Source: Hymenochaete sp. R1 (Eukaryota > Basidiomycota > Agaricomycetes > Hymenochaetales > Hymenochaetaceae). From it: a stretch of 64,000 nt of DNA. The stretch is from assembly GCA_019400425.1 (NCBI GenBank), contig JAFREE010000075.1:1-64000 (forward strand), given 5' to 3'. Numbering within the stretch: the first letter of the stretch is position 1; every line of letters starts with the position of its first letter. The notes beneath the pieces are model-generated. The model had not been told where the DNA came from. It searched no databases and saw only the letters and a program-made list of their open reading frames with translations. This document shows positions 1-12,460 of this stretch, piece after piece. A program made the position numbers and the translations under genes.

Positions 1-621
1 TTGAGCTCAGCGTGATCGTCCGAGATCTCAGTCATATCTTCACCCATCTTTTACCGACGCACACAGCGTTCGTAACACCATCCTGAACACCCAGAGGCAC
101 CACTTCAAGCTTGGGATTCAGCTGGTGCTGGCGTCATTGTAGGTGCAGACCGTCTCTCCAAAATCCTTACTACGTGGCCGGGTCTTGACATCGTTGACCT
201 TTTCCACAAGCGCAAGCAGAACGTGGCCAACTTGGAGGACGATGACCCAACAGACCTTATCCACAGTCAGGTTCAAATATTTTGGAGCACAAGTGATTCA
301 ACGGTACAGCTAACACAAGAGCTTGTTTGTCTTGAGAAGATGAAGCAGCGGCTCCGGTCCCAAACTTACTCGATGGCATGTATTGGACAACAAGCACTCA
401 TGAATGCGTATGTTGAAGGAGGTCTTTGAGTGTTACGTCCCTTTGATCGCAATCCTTACAAGCCACAACCTGCTGACTTAGCCAGTCGTTTGTCCGATCC
501 GTGGGCTGCCCAACCTGAGCCTACCTCCGAACCAGGTGATTCACGTGAATGCCCCACCAATCCAGGTGAGGGCGATGTGTTTGTTGAAGAAGAACTGTCA
601 GAGGATGACTTTGAGATCTGA
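1..621 (+). pseudogene. Decayed 3' coding end of an LTR retrotransposon
   Basis: The plus strand holds a reading frame that runs to a stop at 619-621 directly upstream of a polypurine tract and an LTR. It is interrupted in the same frame by stops at 13-15, 73-75 and 427-429, so it cannot make an intact product. The last part is proline- and acid-rich and ends in glutamate/aspartate-rich sequence. Its position just before the polypurine tract suggests the end of the element's polyprotein, but no protease, reverse transcriptase, RNase H or integrase motif lies inside the window. The superfamily (Ty3 or Ty1 type) therefore cannot be decided from coding sequence. The rest of the element would lie to the left of the window. 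Confidence 0.55.
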
Positions 622-794
622 AGGGTGGTGCTGATGATGGTGGTGACGCTTTTCTGTTCCTCATGCCCTTATGCCTGTTTTTTGTTTACTCTGCTCGTTC
701 ATTCTTTTCCTACTTCCTTTTGATCATCTCTCTTTGTTTTTCTGTTTTTCTTCTGTTTTAATTTGTATTTCTGGATCCATTGGTCCAGAACCTT

Positions 795-804
795 GAGAGG
801 GGGG
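795..804 (+). other. Polypurine tract of the LTR element
   Basis: A purine-only run ending in six or more G lies three bases before the LTR start. In LTR retrotransposons this tract primes plus-strand DNA synthesis. The position immediately 5' of the TGTTA terminus supports the LTR boundary. Confidence 0.7.
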
Positions 805-807
805 TAA

Positions 808-1264
808 TGTTACGGTTCAACACTGTTCATGTGCTTAGTCAACTACCCTGCTTACTTCATTTCCTTTCTTTGTCATCTTCTTCTTTGTATTTCCATGACA
901 TTCCGCGCACATGATTGCATGTGATATGTGCACAGCATCAGTCAGCGCCTTACTAAGGCACCTTCCTTATTTGTCCATTTCTTCTCATGTACTAGTACAC
1001 AGCCTCGTAGACGGGTGGCCTATATAAGGGCCTCACCTTGTAGCTCTTGTACTCTAGATTTGACCTTCTGTCTCTTCCGGTCAATACATCTTGTCTTGTC
1101 TCTCCTGTCTTATAGGACTATCCTTGGTTGGGATATCCTTTGCAAACTTTGTCTGTTAGTCACTTGGAGCCGGAGCTCTGGTGCTAACCTCTTGAACCTC
1201 AGGTCGCTGTCACATGACCCTGATTTGTCAGACTCCTGATCAACGTCCTGATCGGACTCTAACA
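808..1264 (+). repeat. Long terminal repeat (3' LTR), 457 bp
   Basis: The segment begins TGTTACGG and ends TCTAACA, giving a perfect 5-bp terminal inverted repeat (TGTTA/TAACA) with the canonical TG...CA ends. It is preceded by a polypurine tract. A TATA-like box (TATATAAGG) at about 1020-1028 would serve as the LTR promoter. The five bases after the end (1265-1269, ATTAT) would be the target-site duplication; the matching copy would be left of the 5' LTR, outside the window. The retained exact termini suggest a fairly recent insertion even though the adjacent coding part carries stops. Confidence 0.75.
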
Positions 1265-1914
1265 ATTATGATGGTAATGTCTGCAGTTGCTAGTACTGAG
1301 GAAATGATGAGGGTAGTCTTTTGAGTAGAAGTTGGGTTGGTGAAGACGTTGTCAAGGGGTACTTGAGTAGATTTGATCAAGGTGATGGAGAGCTCAAGGC
1401 TCATAACCTTTTAAGGAAGGTAGTGGTACAAAGTCAAGATGATATTCTTCACACAGACTAATAGTAAGTACATATGCAGGAGACTGTGAGAGAATTACAA
1501 ATATAATTAAGTAAGAATTATTAAGTAAGTAGTTCTTACTTCAACACGTTCCCACCAACGGTATTCCTTAGTGGATTCTGTCACAATTTTGCTCATTCTT
1601 TGTGGGTCAAGTCATTCTCATTTGGGCAGATTGTTTCAGGAAAAGGAAATAAATCACATGAGAAGCCCGTCACAGAGCGTCACACGCGGCCTGCTTGCAC
1701 ACTTGTTGTGTCTTCCACCTGCCTTCGACATCACAACGTGGGAAATTTCGCCGTCATGCGAAGAGGTGAGCCAGTCTGCGGGCACCTCTTCCTTCTCACC
1801 TATATCCTCACTCTCACCTATCACACTCCGCAGCAGCAAAGTAGCTGGTTCTACGCCGTTCTTTCTTTCTTCCCTTCCCTCTAGTATATACCATCCTCCC
1901 TCGACGTTTTTGCT
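1265..1914. other. Intergenic, 5' region of the DUF1769 gene
   Basis: No gene recognised. The left part is AT-rich. Pyrimidine-rich sequence just before 1915 looks like an ordinary fungal promoter and leader. Open frames here are short and show no motif. Confidence 0.5.
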
Positions 1915-3017
1915 ATGCCTCGCCTTCGTGTCCGTGTTGGTCCCTCTGCGAAAGATCTCCAGGACTATACAATCAACACAAATCAAGCGATCCCTATCCG
2001 CTCCGCTTTCTTCGAAGGTCAGATCGTTGTCCTTATCAAAGGACTTCCGGACAATGACGGGCGCGTGCGGGAGTGCAAGTACTTTGAAGAGAGAGGGGAA
2101 AATGTTACGTGGAGCTTCCAAGTTCAGGGTAAGTCTGTAACATTCTCGTATTTGTGGCAGAGAAGCTCGTAGCTTTGTCTGCCGTCCCATTTGGATTGTT
2201 GCGCCACATGGCGTTTCACTGATTCCCTTGATATATACAGGCCGGTTCTTGAAGGAGTATTCTGCGGACGACATTCTCTTTGGCAACACCTTTGACAGAC
2301 CTTTCAAGCTTCCCTTTGGTACCACTACCGTTCTTCTGGGATTGGTTTCCGCGGTCACAGAGTATGTCGCATCCTACATCTCTTGGTGAAGACCCAACTA
2401 ACAACCTGCTTGCTTGTAGCGTCCTGGATAAGACTCTTGACCATGATCTCATGTCGTCAAAGCCTTGGGCATTTTCGCCATTGGTATCGTCAATGCCACA
2501 TCTTATGTACTCCCTGGGGACTACCAGCAAATCACCACCTTTCCCTCCGTCGCCCAATTGCTTGATTTTAGATGCACGTTCGAAAAGTGACTTGACAACA
2601 GGCAAGCCGAGGCTGGGTCAGGAAGAGGCCCGATCTCCTAAGGAAGTCGCTGGGATAGCTCAACGAAGACGAGACCATTTTTATGACGCGAAGAACCGGA
2701 AAAAGGTGACATTGGGTCCTCAGGTTTGTTATCGCTTTGCCCTCGTCACGAAGGCGATTTTTTTAACGGAAGTTTCACAGGACGTCATTACCACCGACTT
2801 TTGTTACAACTTTCTCACATTTCCGGACCTCAAGCTCAAATTCGCATATTTCCCTACGATAAATCTCGCTAAGTATTGGGACGGTCAACCTGTGCGCTTT
2901 GTGTGCTGCGCACGTCCAAAAGAGCTGAAAGACGGTAAGAAAGGCGGGCTGGTAGACTTCGAACACACGGACATGTTCTGGTGCATCAGTATTGAGAACG
3001 CGGAGGAAAATATTTGA
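1915..3017 (+). CDS. DUF1769 (UPF0590) family protein, 291 aa
   Basis: Four exons assemble into one frame: 1915-2128, 2241-2361, 2420-2723 and 2781-3017, with GT-AG introns, giving 291 residues. The C-terminal exon carries the conserved block of the fungal DUF1769 family: a TTDFCYNFLTFPDLKL segment followed by a KYWDGQPVRFVCC segment. The N-terminal exon (MPRLRVRVGPS, then FEGQIVVLIKG) also fits that family. The biochemical function of DUF1769 proteins is unknown and no catalytic motif is visible. The central exon is proline/serine-rich and probably disordered. The gene converges with MSH6 with 258 bp between the stops. The start is the first ATG of the open exon after a pyrimidine-rich leader. 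Confidence 0.85.
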
Positions 3018-3275
3018 TTTCTCATATCGCATTGCACTGTCGATTCGCTGAATTGTTTTGAAGGTTTCTGGGAACGGACTCAACGAAGTGTTTGGATAAT
3101 ATAATACATTGTATTTGTATTCGTAGGATATCAGCATCTATAAATGGGATTTTGACTAATGAGTTTAGGGTGACGGAGAAAGCATGACTTTCATTGGATA
3201 ACATCAATGTTAGTTCCAGGGGAAAATAAAGTATCATGTTATGCACGTTATTAGTGGTCTGCCGACTGGTCCCAT

Positions 3276-6200
3276 TCAACCTGTATACCGTGGCACGGCT
3301 CCAACCAGCCCTTTCAGGACTTTCCTAGCCTTCCATTTTTCTGTTTCGAGTTCCTTCGCAGCGCTACTTCCAATAGCAGCTTTCATCAAATAAACAAAGT
3401 CCGCCTGCGCAACGAGCGGTAAGGCCAACGAAGCGTCTTTTGCCCGTCGTCCTTGAACACGCGCTTGGAACTGCGCCGCAAAATCGGCGGAAATGGTAGC
3501 AGCCCTCTCGACAATGGAACTCGGCACTCCAGCGAGTGCAGCAACGTGCGTCCCGAACGAGGACGGAGCGACTCCGCCAATGAGTTTGTACAAAAAAACA
3601 AGCTGAAATGAAACGCTTTGATCAATGATGCGCAATGAGCAGTGCAGACATCAACACGGACCTCGCATTTCTCATCATCGACCATTGTTGACATGTGCAT
3701 CGTTCGAATGTTGGGATGATACGCAAAATCGTCAGTCAAAGAACCATAGTGCGTGGCGAAGAAACACAAAGGTAGGGTATGGGTCGCCAATTGGTGGAGG
3801 ACAGCCTGACAAAGTAAAGAAACTATCACGCATACGTTAAAGCAATTAATGCTGACGATACGAACCCCAGCAATGGCCATTCCATCCTGGAGACAAGGTT
3901 TCAATAATATGAGCCACAAAACGCAACGTTAAACTCACGTAAGTCGAAGTCCCTCTCCCAAGTTCTATGGTACATTTTAGTAAAGCCCGAGTAACCGAAA
4001 ATAATCACTCACCATCTAGGATGACTAACGAACGAGGCGTAGCGTCACGCAAAATCTTGCAGCTTGACACGAATACATCAGCCAGCCAACTTAACAACTC
4101 AGGAGAAGAACTTACCATTCATCCAGTTCCACTTTGAAGGTACTAGCGTTCGAGAACATGTTATCGTAAGCTCCCATGCGAGTCAGAATGGCATCTATAG
4201 GAGATAAACTGCTCAAAATATGAGTACGGTATCCCGTTCCATCAATCCAAACTTCGTACCGTGCTCTCCTGGCCGGCACCATCATTCCCAGTTGTGCCAT
4301 AATCTAAAAGATAGAATTAGATTCCGTTAGTTCCAAAAATTCGGAAGGACAAACCACGCCGACGGCCGTCATACGCATGACCTATAAAGGTTTTGGGTTG
4401 CTACCGATACGTATGCACCATGCTTGCTTACCGTAGATTTACCTCTGCAAAAGAACGAAGAGTTATTTCCAGTGCATTGAACATAGTAAGTGAAACTTGC
4501 CCCATGTTAGGACCTGAGATCACCATTTGTCAACGTTAAGACTTTTGCAAAGCAGTGAAACTTTAAGACGGACCTGTTAACAAAGCCACCCGAGCGCCTC
4601 CACCACCGAGTCGCACGTCATTTGGAATGAAGTTATCAGATTTAATGCACAGCGCGGGATGTCGAAGTTCCTCAAAATCTACGCTCGCACTATGTCCATC
4701 GCCTTCGATGAATTCTGGCCTACAAGCGGGCTCGCCAATGGCCATGGAGCTCTTTGCTAAGCTGAATAGGCAGTCGAGCTCAGCCACAGTTCGAACTGCG
4801 CGAAGCCAGACGTCCCGGTCTCTGTCAAACTCTGCGTACAGGCGTAACCTGAATTCTTTCGTAGCTGAATTGAGGTTCTCACGGGCTTCTTTTAGCTGCC
4901 TGATTGACTGAGCGAGCTCTGGAACGTGCCAACGCACTACAGCCTGTGAAGGAAACGGACTGAGAACAATGTTTATCATCACTTTCTACCCATACCTTTG
5001 TGCCGCCTTGCTTCGTCCAGTTCTTAGGTATACTCTTCTCTCCAGGCTTTGATTGTACGAGGTAGATATCCTATTTGAAAACTTAAATTATATCCACTAC
5101 GTAGTTCCTATTCACTTGCCTTTGTTCCAGTCGCACTATGCCAATATGTCAATTTGCAGCTAAACAGCCATGTTAGTGAAATCCGATGCACCTATCGAGT
5201 ATCACAACTCACCCTAATTTCTTTTCAAGTTTCTTCAAAACATCGTCAAGACCCTTTTCCACTTCCTCAATTTCATCCACGATGGCATCATATGTTTCGT
5301 CTCTGCCCTTTTTCGGCACCAATTCATCCCCTGCAAATAATCGATAAATATATTCTTAGCGAATCAAAAAGCATATCTTACCTCCGTCAGAGAGGATATA
5401 CATATCTTCAACATGCTTGATGTTGAGTTCAAGATTGGGAGCAGAACGTAAAAGACCGGGGACTTCCTTCGTCGAGAAGGAGTCAGCAATTTCAGACAAG
5501 GACTCGAAGCCTTTGCTAAGCTTTCTGAAGGACTTCAAAAGATTCAACGTAGAGCAAAAAGAGAGAAAGACAAAACGTTATTACCGAAAGCACTTTCAGA
5601 AAGTCTTTCACTTTACAGTTTTTGGCGTGGATGCGCGATACGATGCGCTCTAAGTCCGGAAGTCCCTTCACAAGCTGCGTGAAGTCGTTCTCAAACGTCG
5701 GATGATCCATTAGATCTTGAACGGCGTCAAGTCTGAAAAAAAAGAATGAACTTCTATTAAACAGCCCTGAGTGACTTTCATACCGGGCATTAATTGCAGC
5801 GATTTCTTTCAGAGGCATGCAAAGCCATATTCTAAAGAGCCGCTTCCCTGGATTGGAGATAGATATCATCAGCAATCTCTAAATAAGGTGTAACGGGACG
5901 ATCAAACCGAAGGGAGTGATACACCTCTGAAGTATCTTTAACAATGACCCTTCATCCGTGCCCTCATTGTTTTGCAAAACCTAAGGCATCGCTTCACATG
6001 AATGGACAAATACTCATGAATTTTTTAAATAAACGAACCTCGATGTGAGCTAATGTTTGACCATCCAGCACCAGACCTCGACCATGCCTCATCGGATCAT
6101 AGATATTGAAGTTCTTCATACTCAAGATGTCCCTATCGATATTTAACTGGCGGAGATACCTACAGTTTGGATGAGAAATGGGGATGTTGTATCGAAATCA

Positions 6201-8742
6201 GGCACTGATACCAAATCATGGTCCCCAGGGCCTCCACTGAGGCTCTAGAGGTAAGCATATCTCTAATGGCGCCAGGTATATTGGCGCCTTCCTCCGTGCT
6301 ATCGTCCGTATCCGGATACATTTCCTTGAGTTCATCGACAGTTTGCTTGTAATCGAAGCCTTCGACTTCTCGAAGGCCTGTCCATATGCATGAATCCGGA
6401 AGAACGACTTTGAGAAGGCGACTTGTTGAAACGGATAGATTACCCTTGCGCATTGTTGATCAGCATCAGTGAAGAGAAGGTCGGCAGTTGTTTATCACAC
6501 CTTCGTAAATAATATTTCCTTCGGTCGCAATTGTCTAACCAATGTCTCAAGTTTCGTACGACACGCATCATCGTCGAAAGCGCTCATATTGAACTCAGAC
6601 GTAGATGAATCCAAAACGCAAATTCCGAAGCTTCCCTTATCAGAAGCAGCATCGACTTCTCGAATAGAGATACAATGTCCCGCTTGTTCGTCGATTATAA
6701 GCTCTGCATCAACTAGAGTTCCGTTCGTATAGACTTTGTTCAGCTCTCTATAAAAACGGCTTTGAGCAAGACAATTGATTTTTTTCTCTCCAATACGTAC
6801 CGGCGAACGATCTTATCATTTTCTCCCTTCGTAGGCTTTGTCGCTTTCTTATTTGCAGCTAAACGCATTTCTGCGCCTAATGCAGTCTCCGCTTGATCAA
6901 CTCTTCCGACCTTGTATCCTAAGAGGGGTCAGGCAAGCTTATAAAGTAGAAGCGTAAAAACTTCACCTTTAGCGAGGAATTTTCTGCGTGACGTTTTTAG
7001 CATCAATATTCTTAATCAGATATGCGTAACTTACGCAGCCCACATATTGAAACTACTTTCAGGAACTCCAACCTTTTGAAACGTAAGGGTAGAAAAAATC
7101 TCACGTTCAACTACATACCATGCACATCTTTACTCTATCCGTCAACTTTAGATCAAACTCTTGGTGTCCAATTCTCGCATCGTCCTCGTACAGCTACCAC
7201 TGTTTCAGGCAAAGAAAAGATAATGAAAAAGGTAGTGCTAACCTCGAGAAATTTGCTTAGAGCAGAAAAATAATATCAGTCTGTTGCCTCATCGCATACT
7301 GAATGACGCACCCTTTTTGAAAGAATAAAACCTGGCACGCAACCCTCAGTAGGAGTAACCAGTGTTAAACATGAAAAACTCACCGTGTCATAATGATTTG
7401 CCTTGATCTAAAAAGCATGATGAACAGAGAGCACTCTTGCTGAATTCTGTGATTGGCTTACCTCCCAAAACTAGAAATTTGTGAGCATACCGTAAGCAAG
7501 CAATTTGAGACCTAAACTTACTTGCTTCTCGAAAGGCGTGAATGATGACCATGCCGATTTAGGTATGTGTAGTGTTCGTGGGTCGTAGCCAGGTGCTCCA
7601 GGTCTATTCCCATCTTTCTATAATGCGAGTTGGTGGTAAATACTCATACTTAGGTATTGACTCACATCACGAACATCACGCAGGAATTCGAAGGGGTCTT
7701 CCGCGGATTTCTTTTCTGTCTTTTTATTTTGTGCCCTTTGCTCCGCAGCCGTCAAAAAACTGTTGCTTCCGCCAGATCGGCCGGTTTCCGTCGATTGTGT
7801 CGGCTTAGCTCCGGGGCGGGATGCAGCCCGAGCTTTAATCTTCGCGGCCCTAGGAGCGTCGGAGATCTCTGAAGCCGAATCAAGTTCGAACTCGCTTCGA
7901 GACCTCGCAACAGAAGATCCTCGAGCGGAACTTGTCACCGGAGGCTCGGCGTCAGAGTCTTCAATCGGAGCGAAGTCGGAGTCAGAATTCATGCTGGCGG
8001 ACGACCTCTCTGAACAAATAAGTCAGGGACGATTGTGGAACTGGAGTCACGTTGGAATGTACGAACTTTTCTTGAGCAAAGCTGGTTTCTTGAATCGAGA
8101 AAGGCGTCCGTTGAAAGACGCGTCCTGTTCATCTTCATCGTCTGATTCAAACATGGACATACGCGCCTTCTTTAAACGAGCTGCAACTTTATGTTTAGTG
8201 CGGCATCTTAGCTCATAATAGGATGTTAACCCACAGGTGGTACCCACTGAGCTAGAATGATTTGCCTCCGAGGAAGTATGTGTCGAGAAACGACCAGATG
8301 CAATACCTTCATCTTCCGAATCGTCCACGATCATTTTCCTCTTTGGCTTCGACTTCCATTTTCTTCATTATTAACCAACGGTACATGAATGAAGTTAGAC
8401 GCTTACTGTCTTTATTTTGGTGAATTGGTTATCACCCTCCGATACCATTTCCACATCCATCATATCGCTGGTAGGCGGCGTGTCTCTGGCAAGCGATGTC
8501 GTCGAGGACGACTTAAAGCCCGAACTCGGCGCCGCGTCTGAACTTGGAAGCTTTACTTTATGATCAGTTGCAAAAAGGTTGACGCTCCCTTCAGCATCAG
8601 AGCTCTCTTTTGCCTTCAGCTTAGGAGTCACCGTGCCCTTCGATGGCCTGTTCGGCGTGTCTGCTGATGGCTTGCTGAACCAGCCCATCAAACTTTTTTG
8701 CTTCATCGGTGTGTTTACACTGGGTTGCCCTTTTGGCGGCAT
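3276..8742 (-). CDS. MSH6: DNA mismatch repair protein MSH6
   Basis: Large intron-rich gene for the MSH6 subunit of MutSalpha, which recognises base mismatches and small loops in the nucleus together with MSH2. The start at 8742 is chosen because it is followed at once by a PCNA-interacting box (QKSLMGWF). An acidic, serine-rich linker follows. The MutS mismatch-binding domain is at about 7600-7150 ([30 protein letters not shown], then K-F-L-E with the Phe-X-Glu wedge). Lever and clamp segments lie at 6450-4600. The ATPase domain shows TGPNMGGKST at 4574-4432, [16 protein letters not shown] at about 4200, FFATHYGSL near 3750 and the C-terminal helix-turn-helix region ([11 protein letters not shown]) near 3540. 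Three 13-nt microexons (7243-7255, 4501-4513, 4432-4444) and a GC-AG intron after 4501 are seen. I did not resolve every intron, so the exact protein length is not stated. Confidence 0.95.
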
Positions 8743-8893
8743 TGTCGACGGCTTATAAATGTGGGATGAGGGAAAGAGGAAGAAGCGCAAGACAACGACG
8801 TGACGGCCCGAAGGCAGCTTGGAGGACGGTTTACGCGACGCGCCTGGGCTGGGGCGCGTTGGTACTTGTTTGTTTCTGTGTTCCACTCAGGCT

Positions 8894-10854
8894 CCTACCG
8901 TATGGCGCAATTTCGGTCGAAGAATTTTATGTTAATCATAATCATTTCAGTCAGTGTCGTTATTCCATAACCTCTAGGTATCAAGACATCTGAACGCTTC
9001 TAGAAACTATTGATAAAAGGGCAAATACCGATTTAGCAATTTCCTCGAAAATCACCTCTTCAGCCACCTCACACTCTCCACGTTTATAAGACGTATCATC
9101 ATATGAGCTGCTCTCTAAGAACCTCACTTTATCTATTACAAGAGTATCTAAGAGCCAATGAAATATGATCTCTCGGGGCTGTGGTCCCGTTCCCACTGGA
9201 TTCCCGCGGAGATATAGGCTTTGTACTGGTCGAATAAATGAAACAATAACGCTATATAGGTCGGTTGCAGTGGGTGTGTATTGTAGAATACAAAGCAGGT
9301 TTAATATTATCATCTTGGCCAGAAGAGCTTGTTCGATGCAATGATAGCAAATAAAGTATAAAAATGGGTAATTGTGTATTTACCGAGGCAATCGAAGTCC
9401 TACAGCTTTGCTTCGAAAAGCTGTGCTGTCCGTTCAAGATCGCAGCCGTTTCAATACTTTCTGCCTGCGTAAAGAAAAAAAAATTCAAACAGAACGGATA
9501 CTTTGAGATTTGAAAGCTAAAAAAACACGCAGTTCTTGAATCTGCAGTGAATTGGGTAAATATAATCATTGGAGTTTCCTTGATAAATGAGGCTTCGAAT
9601 TTGTATTGGCCGTGGTGAAAGAACTGGACATCGAAAGGAAAGAAGCACAGCCCGGGCAATGTTGAACGATTGAATTGTACCATCGGCGCCGACAATATTA
9701 TGTGTCTAGCCTGGACCAAAGGAAACACGTGTTTCCTACCATTTCTGGAGCATTCCCGACCCGCCACAACAGCGACCACGCGCTCTATTTCCACACAAAT
9801 AACAGTGCGAGATAAAGAGTTGCATGTTGAAGAGGTACAACACGCCCGTGCAATGAGGCAGGATCAGGGGGGCTTGATGCCGAACAATTCCAGCGCTTCA
9901 ATTGTACTCACGATAGTTAACCACTCTAATGCAGCCAAGCTAACAGTTGATACAGAACTGAGCTTACCGTGGGGCACCTCGGCCACAAGTTTTGGTGCCG
10001 TTATCCCTCATCGGTACTCCGCAAAAAGTGTGAGCATCGCCGATCAAACGTTAGCATCCGCCGGAACCCGCGTATGACATGATCTCAACAAGCTTACTGT
10101 ACTCTTTCAACCCAAGAAACGCAATTTAATTGGGATATAAAGAGGGAGGAGAGGGGGTCGGGAGGGTTTGGCCAAGTAGCTTGTTAGTCATTGCACGTAT
10201 CGGAGTCCCCGCCCTGATACTAAAAAGCCGTTGTAGAGAGTTGCACCATACTTCCTTGCAGAAAGAGGGTCTGAACCTGAGCCGAGAAAAGACGAACGGT
10301 CATCACCACCAACGACCCCGGTATTGGGCTCTACAAGCGGCATAAATAGGCCTTTCTCGTGCTGCCAGTGCTTCGTGAAACGTCTTTCCCAACTGACGTT
10401 GAACACGCAGGGGTCAGAGCACAGAACTTGCAAATTCCCCCGACTCCGAGTCCGGATATCTTCCATGATTATCGTGCGAGTCTGCGTACCAAATTATCGC
10501 GACTATAATTGTAGGTGAATATAAACGATGGTTAATCGCTTCATCGATCTTTGCGAGCAGCGGAAAACATACCCACGGCATCAATGACATTATGTATGCA
10601 TAGATGGTCGATAGTAAGATTTGATTTTCGTTGTGCAAGCTCCGTGCTTCTTCGACTTGTCTAAGGGGGATTTGCCTCGGAACGCCACTTCGCCAGCGGC
10701 GCAAACCCCGTTCAACTTTCCACACTCGTAAGACATCGCTGATTAACGCGTCGTCGATGAAGACAGCGCGATTGTGATCCATCGATAAGGCCTGGGATGT
10801 GATGAACCCCTTCCAACAAGAATACATCGGATTACACAGCACGCTACAAGCCAT
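8894..10854 (-). other. Unassembled minus-strand coding-like islands
   Basis: Upstream of MSH6 the minus strand has several open stretches with protein-like composition, bordered by plausible splice sites. Examples are a stretch containing PREIIFHWLLDTLVIDKV near 9150 and one containing SNLTIDHLCIHNVIDAV near 10600. A segment near 9790 contains AVVAGRECSRNG. Likely introns are about 40-70 nt. I could not link the islands into one unbroken frame and recognise no family. They may be the 3' part of a fast-evolving intron-rich gene, or a decayed gene. Confidence 0.3.
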
Positions 10855-10899
10855 GAGTCATGCTCCAAAGAAAGCATTGCTCATGACCGAGCAACGTGT

Positions 10900-12460
10900 T
10901 GGAATGCTCAGCAAGTGCCGCCCGGTGGGTAGATACAATCTATCTTTAATCCACATCCACTCAAAAGAGCAAAACGGAAAGAAACCTTTCCGATGCAAAC
11001 GGGGGAAAACTCGTTAAAGTGGATGCGCACGCCGGACGGTAAAGCTGTTAATTTCGAATGCTGGGTCATGCAATTTTCCAGCTTTCCCTCACGAAAGCAG
11101 ATATCACTATGTACTTCTTTCCGTTTGCCGCTCCGAATCGACCGTGAAGTCAGGATAACGTGCATGCGGAGTAAGCTTGTCTCCAAGAATCCGAGGTCAG
11201 GAAGGAATGGAAGAATTGTAACATGCCGAGATGTACGACACAAAGCCATGCCACTTGCACGATGTTCCCCGGCGTGTCAAGACGATACTTCAGGAGTCTC
11301 GGACTAAGCCGATATTATGACTTTCAATTTTCGAAATGCGCCGATAAGTATCTCCAAATGCCCAGCCCCCTGAGCATATGCAATGACAGTGACTACCCCA
11401 AGGGACTCGAGGCGAAAGGATGGATTGATGGATCTGTTTGAAACGATAGCAAAATGGTACTTCAAGATTCAAGTACTCACTATCGTTCCTGGTCCACCAT
11501 GTCAATAATGATTAGCTATTGCAATTGCTTAACTGACCGTTCACCTCGAGAATAAAAATCGATAAGACTGGGTCCACAACGATGTATGGACAAGAGCAAT
11601 GATGTTCAACAGCGCAGATTTCCGTCAATCATCAATCGACAAGTTGATGGCTGAACCAAATCATCGACGTCCATGAACGACCATACAGAATCATAGCTTT
11701 CGATGTACATGCTTTTTCCAACGTACCGATTAAAAGAGTTCCGAAAACGGTCTATGCTTGAAATGTCAATAGAATGGGAGTCTGAATGATACTAGGGTTC
11801 ATTTTGTAAGACCGCAGTCATCAATGGACCCGTGAGAGATACGATGGGCGGATTTTCTCCCATTCTCCTGCACAATGTATTCGAATTGAATCATACACAC
11901 TGTTGATCTGTTTTTGTGAAGGGGATAGATCGTACAGCAGGGATACGTCTGAACCAGTTTTGCAGTCAATCTAAGGAAACTCGATAGCGACGAAACGTAC
12001 CAAAAAAAGCGCTTTACGAGCCGAGCATCTCGCAGCGCTTGGTCAAAAAATTCACCGAATACAGCGCTTGTTATACTTTTCAACTGGATCATGGTATTTT
12101 CAGACGAATCCCCGGATGCTGGCTGGGAACACTTGTTTATCTGGAACATAGTAAAATCCAATCTAACCCATTTTCGTGCATAGTTAGGGCGCCAGTTTGA
12201 CCCATCGATTGACCTGAAAGTATGGCATTGTAAATGTACTCTGTTAGGAGGCGAACTTGACGGAACGGTTCGTGAAAGTTGTCGTGCCCCAGGAACCTGT
12301 CCGGAACATGAACTGCGCCACACCCATTTCCAGCATTTTGGTTCATGGATACGATGACTATTACAAGTTGATACGAGATCCTTCAACTTGCGCGCAGACT
12401 GTAGGAGCTGAAAATGTCTTAGGAAGCGCTTGATGAGGATAGAGAATACGGACAAAAAGG
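10900..12460 (-). other. Further unassembled minus-strand coding-like islands
   Basis: Islands include one with FLGHDNFHEPFRQVRL and LLTEYIYNAIL at about 12300-12215, one with VFGEFFDQALRDARL at about 12060-12020 that can splice over a 47-nt intron to KTGSDVSLLYDLSPSQKQ, and one with VVTVIAYAQGAGHLEIL at about 11390-11330. Predicted joins between islands hit stops or require non-standard sites, so either an intron structure was missed or the locus is degenerate. These islands could be the 5' part of the same gene as the islands at 8894-10854. No domain recognised. Confidence 0.3.

Noticed and set aside
1654..2358. Long minus-strand frame of 234 codons over the DUF1769 5' part
   Set aside because: It is opposite to clearly coding exons of the DUF1769 gene and has no motif.
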